Source: DATBAX01 sp963723765 (lineage in GTDB: Bacteria > Acidobacteriota > Terriglobia > Terriglobales > Acidobacteriaceae). Taken from it: a stretch of DNA of 64,000 nucleotides. The translations under genes and the position numbers were made by a program. Below are positions 51,879 to 59,336 of the stretch, in pieces. The first letter of the stretch is position 1; every line of letters starts with the position of its first letter. The notes under the pieces were generated by a model that was given only the letters and a program-made list of their open reading frames with translations, was not told the origin of the DNA and ran no database searches. The stretch lies in contig CAVRSD010000006.1 in the NCBI GenBank assembly GCA_963723765.1, forward strand, positions 1 to 64,000, written 5' to 3'.

Positions 51879-53177
51879 TCAATTGCTGGCCGGCGTTGGG
51901 GGAGGCGAAAAAAGCTCGGGCGGATCGAAGAAGCATTTATGCCAGAAGGCATCGTCGGAGAGAGTGCCTGCCTTCCACTGTTGAAGAGCCGGCAGAGTCG
52001 CAGCCACCATCCCACCGTCTTCTGCGTCGAAAATTAATACGATACCCTGGGAGGCGGAAACTACTTCCGCGTATTGTTCGGTAAATAAAGCCTGGGCGAA
52101 GTCCTTCTTCGCCTGCGGACCAGGATTCGGAGAGTTCTCGAGCGACTTCTGGACGGTAATCACCTTCACTGTTTTGCCTCGAAGAGGTTCCCAATCACCT
52201 GGAAACGGGGAAAATTGCTGGCTGCTCACACGAAATGGATCGGCACTGTCCTCGCTTTTACTTGTATTGGGTCCTGCGTTAGCATCGTCCGGCAATTCAA
52301 GATTTGAGCGCCGAATCCAGCCTCGCGAGAGACCCGAAATTCGGACATGCACCCAATCGGGATTCAGGTCCAATATCTCAAATTCATCTCCTGCCGTGGC
52401 TGCGAACAATGTTTTGGCGTCCACGCGGGCACCATCCAAGACAGGCGTGCCGGTCTTTCGAACCGCAGCCAAATTGTTCGGGTGCGATTGATTGTGCAGG
52501 ATTTCTTCCAGACTTTTGGCGTCGGCAGCGAGATCTCGCTCGTGTTTCTCCGCGACTTCGGTCTGCGTGCTTAGGGACGCTGGCGCATCTTGTTTGGTCA
52601 AACTGTTGGCAAGCCTTCTTCCAGGAATCGTTGAGTCTGGAATCCTCGGCATCGGCGCCGAAATGGTTGGCGCATTTGGATCAGGCCTGGTCGGCGGCGG
52701 CCCCGCCGAAGGAGTCGATGCGTTGGGGACGGCGGGTTTTTCTCCACCAAGTGCGTCTCCCAACTGGTCGAGTAAATCGCTTTCCAATCTTCCGTTCGAA
52801 GACACCGTCTGGTACCCGGATCGAGATGGAACCGGATCGGCATACCAGGCGGTGATTTTAGCGTTCACCCGCACTCGCGATCCTCCGGACGGCGTCGAGC
52901 TTACGACGACACCGCATTGGTAATATGCTCGCCGGAATTTATCGAGGGAGCGCTGTTCGGGTACCGCAAAACCGTCCAATATCGGGAGACGTCCAGCTAG
53001 GGGCGGTTGCAGTTTTTTGAGGACCTCTTCCACCACGGCTTTGGATTGTGAAAAGGTCCGTTCAGTCTGGAGATTTTGTGCCCCGCTAGAACCAATGCTG
53101 ATCGCCAGGACTACGGCCCAGACGATACTTCGCACCAATGTTCCCGCGAACTGTGTGCTCCCGTTCCAGTTGGTCAT
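51879..53177 (-). CDS. Exported SH3-domain protein
   Basis: 432 residues. The start (ATGA) overlaps the stop of the next upstream gene by four bases, a sign of translational coupling. Signal peptide SIVWAVVLAISIGSSGAQ. The N-terminal domain (VVEEVLKKLQPPLAGRLPIL, VRVNAKITAWYADP) resembles the upstream gene product's first domain. A Pro/Ser-rich linker follows, then a bacterial SH3 domain (TLFAATAGDEFEILDLNPDW with VRISGLSRGWIRRSNLEL) and a C-terminal mixed domain (VKVITVQKSLENSPNPGPQA, IVLIFDAEDGGMVAAT). Periplasmic, function unknown; SH3b domains often bind cell wall. Confidence 0.7.
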   Translation of the reverse strand: MTNWNGSTQFAGTLVRSIVWAVVLAISIGSSGAQNLQTERTFSQSKAVVEEVLKKLQPPLAGRLPILDGFAVPEQRSLDKFRRAYYQCGVVVSSTPSGGSRVRVNAKITAWYADPVPSRSGYQTVSSNGRLESDLLDQLGDALGGEKPAVPNASTPSAGPPPTRPDPNAPTISAPMPRIPDSTIPGRRLANSLTKQDAPASLSTQTEVAEKHERDLAADAKSLEEILHNQSHPNNLAAVRKTGTPVLDGARVDAKTLFAATAGDEFEILDLNPDWVHVRISGLSRGWIRRSNLELPDDANAGPNTSKSEDSADPFRVSSQQFSPFPGDWEPLRGKTVKVITVQKSLENSPNPGPQAKKDFAQALFTEQYAEVVSASQGIVLIFDAEDGGMVAATLPALQQWKAGTLSDDAFWHKCFFDPPELFSPPPTPASN

Positions 53178-54094
53178 GGCAGAGGGTCCAGGTCATCCCG
53201 GAAAATCCAGCCGTGTTGACCTTCCTGGGTTTCGACGCCGAACCAGTAGGGGGTCGAAATCAGAATGATCACTTCCGAACCTGCCGGAAGCGATTGGAGG
53301 TTCGTTGCTGTGCGGAACGGAGCGGACTTCAACGGAGCGCCTGGCGCCTTAACCACTCTTTCCACTTGCCGGCGGAGCTCTTGCACATGCTGCTCCAGAG
53401 TCTGTGTGGAGGATTCCGCGACGGCCAGGCGAGAAGCGGTGTCATCGTTATGACGACGATCCAGTACGTGTTTCGCAAGATCCTCTTCGCGTTTCTTTTC
53501 GCTATCGACGGCCTGTTTTTTCTGCAGCTCGAACGCGTCAATGTGGTCCTTGATGTCCTTGTACTCTGCATTTTCCACGCTGCCGTTCGAGGGGTGAATC
53601 GCGCGACGAAAATCTTCGGCAAAAACGGCGTCAATTCGCAAGCTGGTAATGGATGAATCTTTCGCCTCAATTACGTAGCGAACCGCAACTGTTCCCTCAT
53701 CCTGAGTCTCTTTAAAATTCTGAGGGGCCAGCGCCTCTTTACGAACTTTGTAGAAGACCTTGCCAGGGCCGGTCCACTTCGGAAATAGGTCCGAAGAGGT
53801 CGCAGGCTCTGCCTTTTCGATGTACTGGTCCCGGCTATACTCTTTGCTGCCCTGAATAATTCCGTCGCCTACCACCTGTTCCAGAGCGTCGAGAACTTCG
53901 TCTTCGGGAACCGTGAGGTCGACCGCAAAGCCGAATCCGTAATTTTCCTTCGGTTGTTTTTCGCCGGCTAGAAGGCGGGGAGAGGGAAGAAGCAACAAAA
54001 CGGCAAGAGCGATGAGCTGGATGGAGAAGCCACATCTTGAAAAACTAGCCCCGAACGGAATACGGAGTCTGTTCATATCTTCAGTTTGGCCCAT
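53174..54094 (-). CDS. Exported protein with coiled coil and C-terminal SH3 domain
   Basis: About 306 residues from the ATG at 54094 (GAAGAG nearby); an ATG six codons later (54076) is equally possible. Signal peptide IQLIALAVLLLLPSPRLLAG. A first domain (FAVDLTVPEDEVLDALEQVV, VAVRYVIEAKDSSITSLRID) is followed by a charged helical coiled coil (DHIDAFELQKKQAVDSEKKR and SSTQTLEQHVQELRRQVERV) and a final SH3b domain (LPAGSEVIILISTPYWFGVE, QHGWIFRDDLD). It forms a two-gene operon with the SH3 gene downstream. Probably a periplasmic cell-envelope protein. Confidence 0.7.
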   Translation of the reverse strand: MGQTEDMNRLRIPFGASFSRCGFSIQLIALAVLLLLPSPRLLAGEKQPKENYGFGFAVDLTVPEDEVLDALEQVVGDGIIQGSKEYSRDQYIEKAEPATSSDLFPKWTGPGKVFYKVRKEALAPQNFKETQDEGTVAVRYVIEAKDSSITSLRIDAVFAEDFRRAIHPSNGSVENAEYKDIKDHIDAFELQKKQAVDSEKKREEDLAKHVLDRRHNDDTASRLAVAESSTQTLEQHVQELRRQVERVVKAPGAPLKSAPFRTATNLQSLPAGSEVIILISTPYWFGVETQEGQHGWIFRDDLDPLP

Positions 54095-54250
54095 GTCAGC
54101 GCTCTTCGTTGCGGTTGAATTGTCGTTTTGGCTTTCTTGACTTTCTCTCCTCCCGGACAGTCTGTCAACTCGGTATGCGGCGATTTGTGTCAGCGTATTT
54201 GGAAGAAATACAATAGCGCTTAACCTTCGCGAAGAGGAAATTACAACCTT

Positions 54251-54278
54251 TTGACATCTAGTCCGGCGAGACGATGAT
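54251..54278 (+). promoter_or_regulatory. Probable promoter of the tetR gene
   Basis: TTGACA (54251-54256) is followed after 16 bases by GATGAT (54273-54278), close to sigma-70 consensus. The start codon follows 25 bases later. A short inverted repeat GACG/CGTC (54270-54284) overlaps the -10 region. Confidence 0.5.
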
Positions 54279-54303
54279 AGCGTCATAGCCCCGAGGTGGG
54301 GTA

Positions 54304-54984
54304 ATGAGTTCGCCGAATATCGACTTAGAGGGAAGAGATCTGGCACTGAAGACTGCTCTATTCGAGAACGTTGTCTCAGCGACGGAAAAGCCTCGTCTGA
54401 GGAAGCGGGATCGTCCCGCCAAACAGGAGGCGCTCATCCTGGCGGCGAAGAAGCTGTTCGCTTCAAAGGGATATGAAGTCACGACCACCCGTGAAATTGC
54501 GGCGACCGCGGACTGTGCCGAAGGCCTGATTCACCGTTACTTCAAAGGCAAAGCTGGGCTTCTCTCGGCGATGATTGAATATCAGGTCTCCCGCGAAGTG
54601 GTAGACCTTCGGCACCAGCTACGACCGGCTCCAACTCTTGGCCGGGAATTCCTCCAGTTGGTTGATTGGGAAGTCGAGCGGATCTGGGAAGACCGGGATT
54701 TCCTTTCTGTCATCATTCCTCGCGCACTGCTCGATCCGGGCATCAGGGAAGTAATCAATCGGTCGGTCATGTCCAGAGCCGACGCCATCCGGCCACGCCT
54801 GATGCATTTCGCACAGTGCAAAAGATTACCACCGGAGGAAATCGAAGCATTGGTGCAGTCGGTTGGAATGCTGGGGATGAGTTTCGGATTCTTGCGCACT
54901 CAAGTATTAGGTCAAGACCACAAGAGCGCGAGAAAGGCTAGCGCTATCAGCGCCAAGGTTATTCTCCAAGGCCTGCGAATGTGA
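54304..54984 (+). CDS. TetR-family transcriptional regulator
   Basis: 226 residues. A helix-turn-helix lies at about 40-85: KQEALILAAKKLFASKGYEV, TTTREIAATADCAEGLIHRYF and KGKAGLLSAMIEY, the TetR pattern with TxREIA and the YF-x-K end. The long N-terminal extension of about 35 residues is unusual. The C-terminal ligand domain is helical and contains no recognisable binding motif. It stands 320 bases before the cytochrome-porin gene on the same strand, with operator-like inverted repeats in the promoter between them. It is therefore likely to control that cluster, possibly as a repressor. Confidence 0.88.
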   Translation: MSSPNIDLEGRDLALKTALFENVVSATEKPRLRKRDRPAKQEALILAAKKLFASKGYEVTTTREIAATADCAEGLIHRYFKGKAGLLSAMIEYQVSREVVDLRHQLRPAPTLGREFLQLVDWEVERIWEDRDFLSVIIPRALLDPGIREVINRSVMSRADAIRPRLMHFAQCKRLPPEEIEALVQSVGMLGMSFGFLRTQVLGQDHKSARKASAISAKVILQGLRM

Positions 54985-55039
54985 CCTTCGATCACTTGTC
55001 GCATTGGACACTTCTGCATTGGGTTTCGGAGTTTTCCGC

Positions 55040-55088
55040 TTGACACACTTTTATCGAAAGTGTTAATTAAGTGCGTGAGCACGCACTT
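55040..55088 (+). promoter_or_regulatory. Promoter with two operator-like inverted repeats
   Basis: A perfect -35 TTGACA (55040-55045) is followed after 16 bases by GTTAAT (55062-55067). ACACTTT and AAAGTGT (55045-55063) form an inverted repeat filling the spacer. AAGTGCGTG and CACGCACTT (55069-55088) form a second one over the expected start site. This layout is typical of TetR-type repression and lies between the tetR gene and the cytochrome-porin gene. The leader to the ATG at 55305 is about 220 bases and holds no gene I can support. Confidence 0.55.
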
Positions 55089-55304
55089 GTGAAAATCTTA
55101 TTTCCGAGACCGATCACGTTAGTATCTCGAAATCGTAGGATCTCCTGTTTTATGACCGCAGGTTCTTGGAGCCTTCGCCGGTCAAAGCTGCTTTTTCTTA
55201 CCATTCCAAGTATTGTCCATGCATCTGTAAAGTTCCCGGAATTTGATTGTTGCTCGCCGAGAGCGTTGACCGAGTTTGATCTCCAGTAAGTTCAAGGAGG
55301 CTAG

Positions 55305-56690
55305 ATGACCTCATCTCGTGGTTTTGCGGCTTGGCTAGTGCTTGTATTCCTGTGGCTAGGCGCGTTGCCGAGCGCGAACGCCCTGCCGGCATTTGCCAGG
55401 AAATACGGACTGCGCTGCTCAGCCTGTCACGAAGCCTGGCCGATGCTCAATTACTTTGGACAGAAGTTTAAAGATAACGGCTATCAGTTAATGAACGACC
55501 GGGACGCTCCGATCTGGCAGAACCCGTCGTACTGGCCAATCACTTTTCGTATCACCCCGAACTGGCACCGGGAGAGTACCAACAAAATTGCGGTGGACAC
55601 TCCCGCCGGCCCCAACGCCGGCTTGGCTAAGGTTACTTACAGCGGCTTTGACCTCACTGGTCTCGATATCCTCACCGGCGGGACGCTCGATAAAAACATT
55701 TCGTTCTTGCTGGTTCCATCGTCGGACGAGACTGGAGCGTTTCATTTTGAATCCGTAAACGCGAGGCTCGACAACCTGTTTGGCAGTTCCTGGCTGAACC
55801 TCAAGATGGGCAAATTTGAGCTGGATAATATCGTTTCCGAGAAGCGGGTGATCACCCTTTCGACCTATGGGGGAGGTTTTAATATTTACCATTTCATCCC
55901 GGCGGGTGACGGTAACATCTTCGGACAGATTGGAGATAACCAGCTTGGGGTGGAATGGATGGGACATTCGGTCAACGACCGTACCCGGGTCTCAGCGGCA
56001 CTGATAAGTTCGACCGACGGAAACGTCGATCTGCCGTACGGCAGCAATGCGTATAGCGGGTTCTTTGCCGCCAGTCAGGCGTTCGACGTCGGCAAGCTGG
56101 GGACAGACCGGATTGGAGCTTACGCCATGATCGGGCAAGCGCCGACGACGTACCTGACGTCAGGCGGAATACCCCTTCCGAATACGGGCATCGGCAATAA
56201 ATCGTTCAGCAGAGAGGGCTTTGTTGGACTGTTTTACTTTGGAAAGCTGGATTTCCAGGTGGTCACTCAACACGGTCAGGATAGTGCCTGGTTCGGTGCT
56301 TGTTATGGCGACATCATCGACGGCGGCACACCCTGTACGAACAACAACACCGCTGGAACAACGCTTCCCGTAGGGGCCCGCGCACCTAGCTGGAACGGCG
56401 CATTTGTGGAAACTCACTATGTGTACAGCCCGCAGTTGATCTTCATTCAACGTTCTGAGTGGGTACGTAACTCGCAACAGGGAATAACCAGTGTCATGGC
56501 CGGGAACCCATCCAATTACGGGAATCTGGATACTTACTTGATCGGGTACCGCTATATGCCGTTCATGACGAATCGGGCTGGATTTGCGTGGCATAACGAG
56601 TACTCGTGGATCCGATATAAAGGGCTCGCACCGGATGGTTCGGACCTCACTAGCAGCAGTCTAATGCTCGGATTTGATTTTGCCTTCTAA
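55305..56690 (+). CDS. Fused monoheme cytochrome c-outer-membrane porin (Cyc2-like architecture)
   Basis: 461 residues; GGAGG four bases before the ATG. Signal peptide WLVLVFLWLGALPSANA. Mature N-terminus LPAFARKYGLRCSACHEAWP carries one c-type heme site (Cys38, Cys41, His42), followed by MLNYFGQKFKDNGYQL. The remaining 400 residues are a beta-barrel: alternating strands such as LNLKMGKFELDN, NQLGVEWMGHSVNDRTRVSA, and an aromatic C-terminal end (LMLGFDFAF). One heme plus a porin in this order is the plan of Cyc2, the Fe(II) oxidase of iron oxidisers, but the same fusion occurs in uncharacterised relatives. No distal Met ligand can be assigned. It leads a cluster of electron carriers and an oxidase. 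Confidence 0.8.
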   Translation: MTSSRGFAAWLVLVFLWLGALPSANALPAFARKYGLRCSACHEAWPMLNYFGQKFKDNGYQLMNDRDAPIWQNPSYWPITFRITPNWHRESTNKIAVDTPAGPNAGLAKVTYSGFDLTGLDILTGGTLDKNISFLLVPSSDETGAFHFESVNARLDNLFGSSWLNLKMGKFELDNIVSEKRVITLSTYGGGFNIYHFIPAGDGNIFGQIGDNQLGVEWMGHSVNDRTRVSAALISSTDGNVDLPYGSNAYSGFFAASQAFDVGKLGTDRIGAYAMIGQAPTTYLTSGGIPLPNTGIGNKSFSREGFVGLFYFGKLDFQVVTQHGQDSAWFGACYGDIIDGGTPCTNNNTAGTTLPVGARAPSWNGAFVETHYVYSPQLIFIQRSEWVRNSQQGITSVMAGNPSNYGNLDTYLIGYRYMPFMTNRAGFAWHNEYSWIRYKGLAPDGSDLTSSSLMLGFDFAF

Positions 56691-56703
56691 GCGAGGGATA
56701 GCG

Positions 56704-57606
56704 ATGCGAAAACGAATTTTCGGTTGGTCGCTTCTTGTGAGCTTGGTTGCAGTTTCCATGCTTTCAACCATGGCCTACGGCCAAGTCACGAAGTACGATG
56801 AAGACCAGCGATTAGGTGCAGAGGCGCACGCCGAAGGACTGAACGGCCACGCCGTCGATGCCAAAGGCAGCTACCGTAGATATTGCGCAGGTTGTCACGG
56901 AGATATTGGCGACGGCAATGGGGAGAATACGCCCTACCTCGATCCCAAGCCTCGCAATTTCACTCTTGGTCAGTTCAAGTGTCGATCTACTCCTACCGGT
57001 TCGCTGCCGACAGATGAAGACCTCTACGCCACAATCGCCCGCGGCATCGAGAACTCAAACATGCCGCCCTGGAATCCTCTTTCAGCCCAAACCAGAATCG
57101 ACCTGGTTGCGTATGTAAAACATTTCTCGCCCAAGTGGACCTCGGAAAAGCCAGGTGTCCCAATCCAGATAACGGCTGCGCCGGAAATAACGGCGGACCG
57201 AGTGAAGGCGGGACAAGTGTTGTTTCAAAAGTTAGAATGCTGGAAATGTCACGGTGTTGAAGGCAGAGCCAATGGGCCGTCTTCCGATACCCTCCAAGAT
57301 GACCAGAATCGACCGATCTTGCCTTTTAATTTCACCCAGGCGGGGCGTTTCAAGTGTGGCTCCAGTGATGCTGATCTCTACAAAATCTTCATGACCGGGT
57401 TGGACGGCACACCCATGCCCTCATTCGCGGACAACGTGAAACCGGAAGAGGCTTGGGAGCTAGTTTTCTATCTACGGACACTGCAGCCCAAGAACGAATA
57501 CAACGCCAAGGAAAAGGAAATCGCACGGCAACTTGGTTTAAAACCGATCGATCCCAACATACCGCTTCCTGCTCCAGCACCAGCGGCGGCGCCATCAGGA
57601 CAGTAG
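56704..57606 (+). CDS. Periplasmic diheme cytochrome c
   Basis: 300 residues from the ATG at 56704 (GAGGG upstream), signal peptide LLVSLVAVSMLSTMAYG. Two class I cytochrome domains with heme sites CAGCH (61-65) and CWKCH (179-183). Likely distal Met ligands are in GIENSNMPPWNP and GLDGTPMPSFAD. This is the typical twin-domain form of electron shuttles and oxidase-associated cytochromes. A Pro/Ala tail ends the protein. It lies 13 bases after the cytochrome-porin gene, so electrons could pass from the outer-membrane cytochrome to this protein and on to the oxidase. Confidence 0.9.
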   Translation: MRKRIFGWSLLVSLVAVSMLSTMAYGQVTKYDEDQRLGAEAHAEGLNGHAVDAKGSYRRYCAGCHGDIGDGNGENTPYLDPKPRNFTLGQFKCRSTPTGSLPTDEDLYATIARGIENSNMPPWNPLSAQTRIDLVAYVKHFSPKWTSEKPGVPIQITAAPEITADRVKAGQVLFQKLECWKCHGVEGRANGPSSDTLQDDQNRPILPFNFTQAGRFKCGSSDADLYKIFMTGLDGTPMPSFADNVKPEEAWELVFYLRTLQPKNEYNAKEKEIARQLGLKPIDPNIPLPAPAPAAAPSGQ

Positions 57607-57632
57607 TAATTATCGTCAGGAGACTCTACTCA

Positions 57633-58379
57633 ATGCAGACTCAGTACCGGTACAAATTCGCTGCGATATTTGCCGCAGTAGTCCTCGTTGTTCTCGGTTT
57701 GGCAGTTTTGCGGCCTAAAGTTCATGCTGCACCTCCGTCGGGAGGCGGTATTAGCGGCACCATTAAACTGGATGGCGTCGCACCCCATCAAAAACCAATC
57801 GACATGTCGAAGGAACCGAGTTGCGCTGCCGTGCATAAAGACAAGCCGATCACGACCGAAGGAGTGGTTGTCGGCGCGGGCGGTGGTCTCGCGAACGTGG
57901 TGATTTACGTTTCCCAGGGCCTGAATGGGAGTGAAGCGGCGACGGTGCCGCCGGAGGTCGCGAGTATCACCCAGAAAGGCTGTCAATATCTTCCCCATGT
58001 CGTTGTGGTCGATGCCGGCCAGCACATGAAAGTTATCAATTCCGATCAGACTTCACATAACATCCATCCCCAGCCTACGAAGAACCCGGAATGGAACAAA
58101 TCGCAGCCGCAAGGGGCTCCGCCTTTTGATGTGACCTGGGCAAACGAAGAAATCGCGGTACCGGTGAAGTGCAACATTCACCCCTGGATGCATGGATATG
58201 TGGCGGTGGTAAAAGGACCCTACGCGATCACCGATGATAGTGGTTCCTTCAGCTTGAATGTTCCTCCGGGCACCTACACCATCACCGCATGGCAGGAGAT
58301 ATACGGATCCCAAACCCAGAACGTAACGGTCACAGCGGGAAAACCGGCAACCGCAAATTTCACATTTAAGGCCAAGTAA
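57633..58379 (+). CDS. Cupredoxin-like blue-copper protein, exported or membrane-anchored
   Basis: 248 residues from the ATG at 57633; N-terminal helix FAAIFAAVVLVVLGLAVL is a signal or anchor. GGGISGTIKLDGVAP opens the mature part. A plastocyanin-like copper site is suggested by His142 in SHNIHPQP, Cys180 and His183 in VKCNIHPW and Met186. The end is a carboxypeptidase-regulatory-like strand set (DDSGSFSLNVPPGTYTITAW). It is related to the protein at 51036-51848. It sits between the diheme cytochrome and the oxidase genes and probably carries electrons between them. A strong terminator follows, so oxidase genes need their own promoter or readthrough. Confidence 0.8.
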   Translation: MQTQYRYKFAAIFAAVVLVVLGLAVLRPKVHAAPPSGGGISGTIKLDGVAPHQKPIDMSKEPSCAAVHKDKPITTEGVVVGAGGGLANVVIYVSQGLNGSEAATVPPEVASITQKGCQYLPHVVVVDAGQHMKVINSDQTSHNIHPQPTKNPEWNKSQPQGAPPFDVTWANEEIAVPVKCNIHPWMHGYVAVVKGPYAITDDSGSFSLNVPPGTYTITAWQEIYGSQTQNVTVTAGKPATANFTFKAK

Positions 58380-58403
58380 AGGGTTCGGACACGGAAGAGA
58401 GAC

Positions 58404-58445
58404 CAAAAAGAACGGCCGTCGCTGTGGCGGCCGTTCTTTTATTCT
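58404..58445 (+). terminator. Rho-independent terminator
   Basis: AGAACGGCCG and CGGCCGTTCT form a 10-bp perfect stem around TCGCTGTGG, preceded by AAAA and followed by TTTTATT. It separates the electron-carrier genes from the oxidase genes. Confidence 0.93.
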
Positions 58446-58478
58446 GACGTTGAACAAATTCGCCAAAGGTAAAACGGC

Positions 58479-59282
58479 ATGGGGAAATTATTTGCGGTGA
58501 TCCTGGTAGTGGTGGCGCTGCTGTCAGCGGTCCCAATTATCCTTCACACCTGGACGCAGCCCGTCGACATCTCGACCCATGGCCATCTGATCGACGACCA
58601 GATGGCGGACACCATGATCGAAGCTGGCTGCGCGTTCCTGGCAGCGCAAATCCTGCTCGGCATTTTCGTCTGGAAGTTCTCCAATCGCGCGGCCGATGCT
58701 AAGATCGCAAGCTTTCCCGGCGGGGCCAGAGGACTGGTGATCGCGGCTTTCATTTTCGTGGGAACCGAAGTGCTGGCTCTTGGAATTCTGGGACAGAAAG
58801 CCTGGGCTCAAATCTATTTCGCTCCGCCGGCTGCGAATGCCATGCCAATCCAAGTCCAGGCGGGACAATTCGCTTTCTATTTCCGATACCCCGGCCCGGA
58901 TGGAAGGTTTGGTCCAACCTACCCGGCAAAAATTGATGAAGGCAACCAGAACTTCTTTGGTCTTGATACTGACCATGATGCCGACTCGAAGGACGACGTC
59001 GTGACGGCCGAAATGGCAATCCCGGTAAATCGCGAAGTCCATCTTCTAATGCATGCAAAGGATGTCGGCCACTCGTTCTACGTCCGCGAGCTGCGAATTC
59101 AGCAAGACTTCGTTCCCGGACTGGATCTCTCGCTGCACTTCACAGCGACCAAGATTGGCAAGTATGAGATCGTTTGTACACAACTTTGCGGACTGGGTCA
59201 CTACAACATGAAAGCGTACCTGGAAGTGATGTCGCAGGACGATTTTGATAAATGGATGAAGCAGGAAGTAGCGATGCAATAA
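58479..59282 (+). CDS. coxB: Cytochrome c oxidase subunit II
   Basis: 267 residues. Two N-terminal membrane helices (VILVVVALLSAVPIILH and MIEAGCAFLAAQILLGIFVW) plus a third hydrophobic stretch near 90. The periplasmic domain holds the CuA centre: His in VGHSFYVRE and CTQLCGLGHYNM (Cys233, Cys237, His241, Met244). An acidic loop (LDTDHDADSKDD) precedes it. No fused cytochrome c domain, so it takes electrons from a separate donor, such as the diheme cytochrome or cupredoxin encoded just upstream. First gene of the oxidase operon. Confidence 0.94.
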   Translation: MGKLFAVILVVVALLSAVPIILHTWTQPVDISTHGHLIDDQMADTMIEAGCAFLAAQILLGIFVWKFSNRAADAKIASFPGGARGLVIAAFIFVGTEVLALGILGQKAWAQIYFAPPAANAMPIQVQAGQFAFYFRYPGPDGRFGPTYPAKIDEGNQNFFGLDTDHDADSKDDVVTAEMAIPVNREVHLLMHAKDVGHSFYVRELRIQQDFVPGLDLSLHFTATKIGKYEIVCTQLCGLGHYNMKAYLEVMSQDDFDKWMKQEVAMQ

Positions 59283-59336
59283 GACAGCCTAGTATCAGTA
59301 TGGGATAAGGGCTAACCAGGGTATCGAGGAAAGCAT

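Noticed and set aside
55071..55289. 72-codon frame in the leader of the cytochrome-porin gene
   Set aside because: No ribosome site, no recognisable motifs, and it overlaps the operator palindrome.
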